A stretch of DNA of 14,407 nt from MGBC108787 sp964591225 (GTDB lineage Bacteria; Bacillota_I; Bacilli_A; RF39; UBA660), in NCBI GenBank assembly GCA_964591225.1, contig CAZQAO010000023.1, forward strand, positions 1 to 14,407, in the 5' to 3' direction. Under the pieces are notes generated by a model that made no database searches, was not told the origin of the DNA, and was given only the letters and a program-made list of their open reading frames with translations. Both the position numbers and the translations under genes were made by a program. Positions 12,463-14,407 of this stretch are shown piece by piece. Within the stretch, counting starts at the first letter, position 1; every line of letters starts with the position of its first letter.

Positions 12463-12492
12463 TTGACAGGGTGTTTTATTATGAAGTATACT
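12463..12492 (+). promoter_or_regulatory. Strong SigA promoter of cdsA-rseP
   Basis: TTGACA (12463-12468), 18-bp spacer, TATACT (12487-12492). The -35 begins two bases after the stop of the preceding gene. The start point near 12499 gives a 15-nt leader to ATG 12514 and makes the earlier ATG at 12502 unlikely. Confidence 0.8.
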
Positions 12493-12513
12493 AAATAAAG
12501 AATGGGTGAGAAA

Positions 12514-13305
12514 ATGAAAAAAAGGATTATCAGTGCCATTATTATGGCAGCTATACTAGTACCTATTGTTTGGATTGGTGGTAATATTTTTATTGTTGCC
12601 ATGGGAATAATTGGGGTTTTAGCTTTAAGAGAACTAGTAGATTTAAAACAAAGCCATAATAAAATTCCGGATCTGATGTTTATAATTGCCTTACTAGATT
12701 TACTATTACTAATTTTCTCAGAATTTGATGGTTACTCACTCGCTTTTGGTTTAACTTACCGAGGAATTGCTCTTACGTTACTAACTTTATTTATTCCGTG
12801 TTTATTTTATAAAAAAAATTATGGAACTAAAGAAGCCATGTATTTAAGTGGTAGTGTGATATTCTTAGGCATAGTTTTTAATGCTTTAATATTACTAAGA
12901 AATTTAGATATCTTCCATTTACTATACTTAGTCATTATTGCTGTTATTACTGATAGTTTTGCTTTATTTATTGGTAAATTAATTGGACAGCATAAATGTA
13001 GTCCGATGATAAGTCCTAATAAAACATGGGAAGGTTCTATTGGTGGAACATTAGTAGCCACCGCTATTGGTACTATTTTTTATATTAATGCTATCGCTTC
13101 AGTTAACGTCTTTAAAATTATCATCATTACTTGTCTTTTATCTATTATTGGTCAACTAGGAGATTTATTTTTTAGTAAGATAAAAAGAGAAAATGAAATT
13201 AAAGATTTTAGTAATTTAATTCCCGGACATGGGGGAGTATTAGATCGTATGGATAGTTTAATATTTATAGTATTAGCTTATATAATTATTTTTAGAGTAG
13301 TTTAG
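12514..13305 (+). CDS. cdsA: Phosphatidate cytidylyltransferase CdsA
   Basis: CdsA makes CDP-diacylglycerol from phosphatidic acid and CTP in the membrane, the branch point to phosphatidylglycerol and cardiolipin. The 263-residue product is strongly hydrophobic, with about eight membrane segments, and carries the family signature at residues 221-245 (S221, K224-R225, K230-D231, P237, H239-G240-G241, D244-R245). The SPNKTWEGSIGG block before it is also typical. ATG 12514 is chosen over 12502 because GGGTGAG stands before it and the promoter leaves only about 3 nt before 12502. It is followed 15 nt later by rseP. In B. subtilis dxr lies between cdsA and rasP; it is missing here. Confidence 0.95.
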   Translation: MKKRIISAIIMAAILVPIVWIGGNIFIVAMGIIGVLALRELVDLKQSHNKIPDLMFIIALLDLLLLIFSEFDGYSLAFGLTYRGIALTLLTLFIPCLFYKKNYGTKEAMYLSGSVIFLGIVFNALILLRNLDIFHLLYLVIIAVITDSFALFIGKLIGQHKCSPMISPNKTWEGSIGGTLVATAIGTIFYINAIASVNVFKIIIITCLLSIIGQLGDLFFSKIKRENEIKDFSNLIPGHGGVLDRMDSLIFIVLAYIIIFRVV

Positions 13306-13320
13306 AAAGGATGATAGAGT

Positions 13321-14370
13321 ATGTGGTTTGTTAATTTACTATTATTAATATTTATTTTAGGGCTTATTATTTTAGTTCATGAATTTGGTCATTTTCTTTG
13401 GGCGAAAAAATTTGGAGTTCATATTTATGAATTTTCTATTGGAATGGGTCCTATTATTCATACCCATAAAGGAAAAGATAAAATTAATTATAATATAAGA
13501 GCTTTTCCTATTGGGGGATTTGTTTCAATGGCGGGAGAAGTCTACGAAGACGATACCAAAATGAAAAAAGAAAAGTTTATGTGTAATAAACCTGGTTATC
13601 AACGTTTAATTATTTTAGTAGCTGGGGTTGTCAACAATTTTATTTTAGCTTTAGTTTTGTTATTTTTCATTGCTTTAATTTGGGGTTCTACTACTACTAA
13701 ACCAATTGTCGGTACTGTTTTAGAAGATTCACCTGTTGCCAAAGCTGGTATTGAAGCAGGAGATGAAATACTAGAAATTAATAATATTCATTCTTCTTCA
13801 TGGGATACTTTACAAATTGCTTTATATCGTAAAACTGATAAAGATAATTATACTTTTGTCGTTAAAAAAGCTAATGGTGAAGAAAAAACTTACCATATAA
13901 CTCCGAAAAAAATAAAAAATGAAGATGGTAGTGAAACCAAACAATTTGGTTTTGGTATGGATACAACTAAACAACGGGGATTTATACCTAGTATCAAATA
14001 TGCGTTTATGAAATTTGGCAGTATAGTTAGTTCGATGGGATTAACAATTACTAGTTTATTTACTGGTAAAATATCTTTAGATGCTTTATCTGGACCAGTC
14101 GGTATTTATCAAGTAATTGGTGATTCAGTAAGTATGGGAATATCTCAAATAATTTATATTATTGCTTTCTTAAGTATTAATGTCGGCTTTATCAATATTT
14201 TACCTTTCCCAGCCTTTGATGGAGGACGTGTCTTATTCTTAATTATTGAAAAAATAAAAGGAAGTCCAATTAATCAAAAACTAGAAAATGGTTTAAATAC
14301 CGTAGGATTTATCTTACTTATGTTATTAATGATTTATGTTACTATTCAAGATATTATCCGGTTATTTTAA
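13321..14370 (+). CDS. rseP: Site-2 intramembrane metalloprotease RseP/RasP
   Basis: RseP/RasP cuts membrane-embedded anti-sigma factors and leftover signal peptides within the bilayer. The 349-residue product has the zinc motif HEFGH at residues 20-24 in the first membrane helix, a conserved PIGGFVSMAGE loop, a single PDZ domain at about residues 125-190 (VLEDSPVAKAGIEAGDEILEIN), and the second zinc/active-site motif N292-x-x-P295-x-P297-x-x-D300-G-G in a later helix. Four membrane segments in all. AAAGGATG lies before the ATG. It is the second gene of the cdsA-rseP unit, a pairing common in bacteria, and a terminator follows immediately. Confidence 0.95.
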   Translation: MWFVNLLLLIFILGLIILVHEFGHFLWAKKFGVHIYEFSIGMGPIIHTHKGKDKINYNIRAFPIGGFVSMAGEVYEDDTKMKKEKFMCNKPGYQRLIILVAGVVNNFILALVLLFFIALIWGSTTTKPIVGTVLEDSPVAKAGIEAGDEILEINNIHSSSWDTLQIALYRKTDKDNYTFVVKKANGEEKTYHITPKKIKNEDGSETKQFGFGMDTTKQRGFIPSIKYAFMKFGSIVSSMGLTITSLFTGKISLDALSGPVGIYQVIGDSVSMGISQIIYIIAFLSINVGFINILPFPAFDGGRVLFLIIEKIKGSPINQKLENGLNTVGFILLMLLMIYVTIQDIIRLF

Positions 14371-14397
14371 AAAAGTTTTATTATTAAAGCTTTTTTT
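14369..14397 (+). terminator. Terminator of cdsA-rseP
   Basis: AAAAAAGTTTT (14369-14379) pairs with AAAGCTTTTTT (14386-14396), 11 bp with one T-G wobble, around a 6-nt loop. The T-run continues to 14397. The left arm starts within the rseP stop codon. Confidence 0.75.
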
Positions 14398-14407
14398 GTG
14401 GCCAATT

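Noticed and set aside
12502..12513. Upstream ATG for cdsA
   Set aside because: It is only about 3 nt after the predicted transcript start and has no ribosome site; ATG 12514 has GGGTGAG before it.

Overview
The window looks like a compact, AT-rich chromosomal segment from a spore-forming member of the Bacilli (Firmicutes). Recognisable sporulation genes (cotE, a spoVIF-like gene, spoIVA) sit among housekeeping genes (rpsP, khpA, der, hup, cdsA, rseP). The order der ... spoIVA - hup matches the Bacillus subtilis neighbourhood (der-gpsA-...-spoIVA-hbs), but about 5.5 kb of accessory genes lies between der and spoIVA. TAA, TAG and TGA are all used as stops, so the standard bacterial code applies. 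The species cannot be named from the sequence; an uncultured gut-type Bacilli/Erysipelotrichia-like lineage is my guess.

Layout. 1-650: spore coat morphogen cotE, behind a SigK-like promoter and ended by a strong terminator. 633-1279: rpsP-khpA operon, whose consensus promoter is built into the cotE terminator arm. 1282-2134: orphan cytosolic HExxH protein. 2158-2601: single type IV pilin-like gene. 2589-3968: der. 3932-5975: cluster of four small XRE-type regulators on both strands, two of them tandem paralogues, with a spoVIF-like gene between them and a two-helix membrane protein at the end. 6035-9353: large secreted thioester-domain/Cna-B adhesin overlapping its own sortase gene. 9359-10895: spoIVA. 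11004-11319: hup. 11318-12460: unknown membrane-anchored Cys-containing protein. 12463-14397: cdsA-rseP pair, closed by a terminator.

How it works together. CotE, SpoVIF and SpoIVA belong to spore coat assembly in the mother cell; two of them have good SigK -10 matches (CATANNNTA) and spoIVA has a SigE-like -10. Most other genes have their own SigA-type promoter with a 17-18 bp spacer, often with an extended -10 (TGN), and a leader of roughly 12-25 nt. That fixed geometry was used to choose starts. The adhesin and sortase form a self-contained surface module: a Cys-Gln thioester head for covalent attachment, six Cna-B-like stalk domains, an unusual LPNTK sorting signal, and an overlapping sortase with an atypical active-site Arg region. 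This module, and the XRE cluster with operator-like palindromes in its divergent promoters, are the parts most worth a second look. There are no RNA genes, CRISPR arrays, insertion sequences or gene-free stretches longer than about 125 bases.
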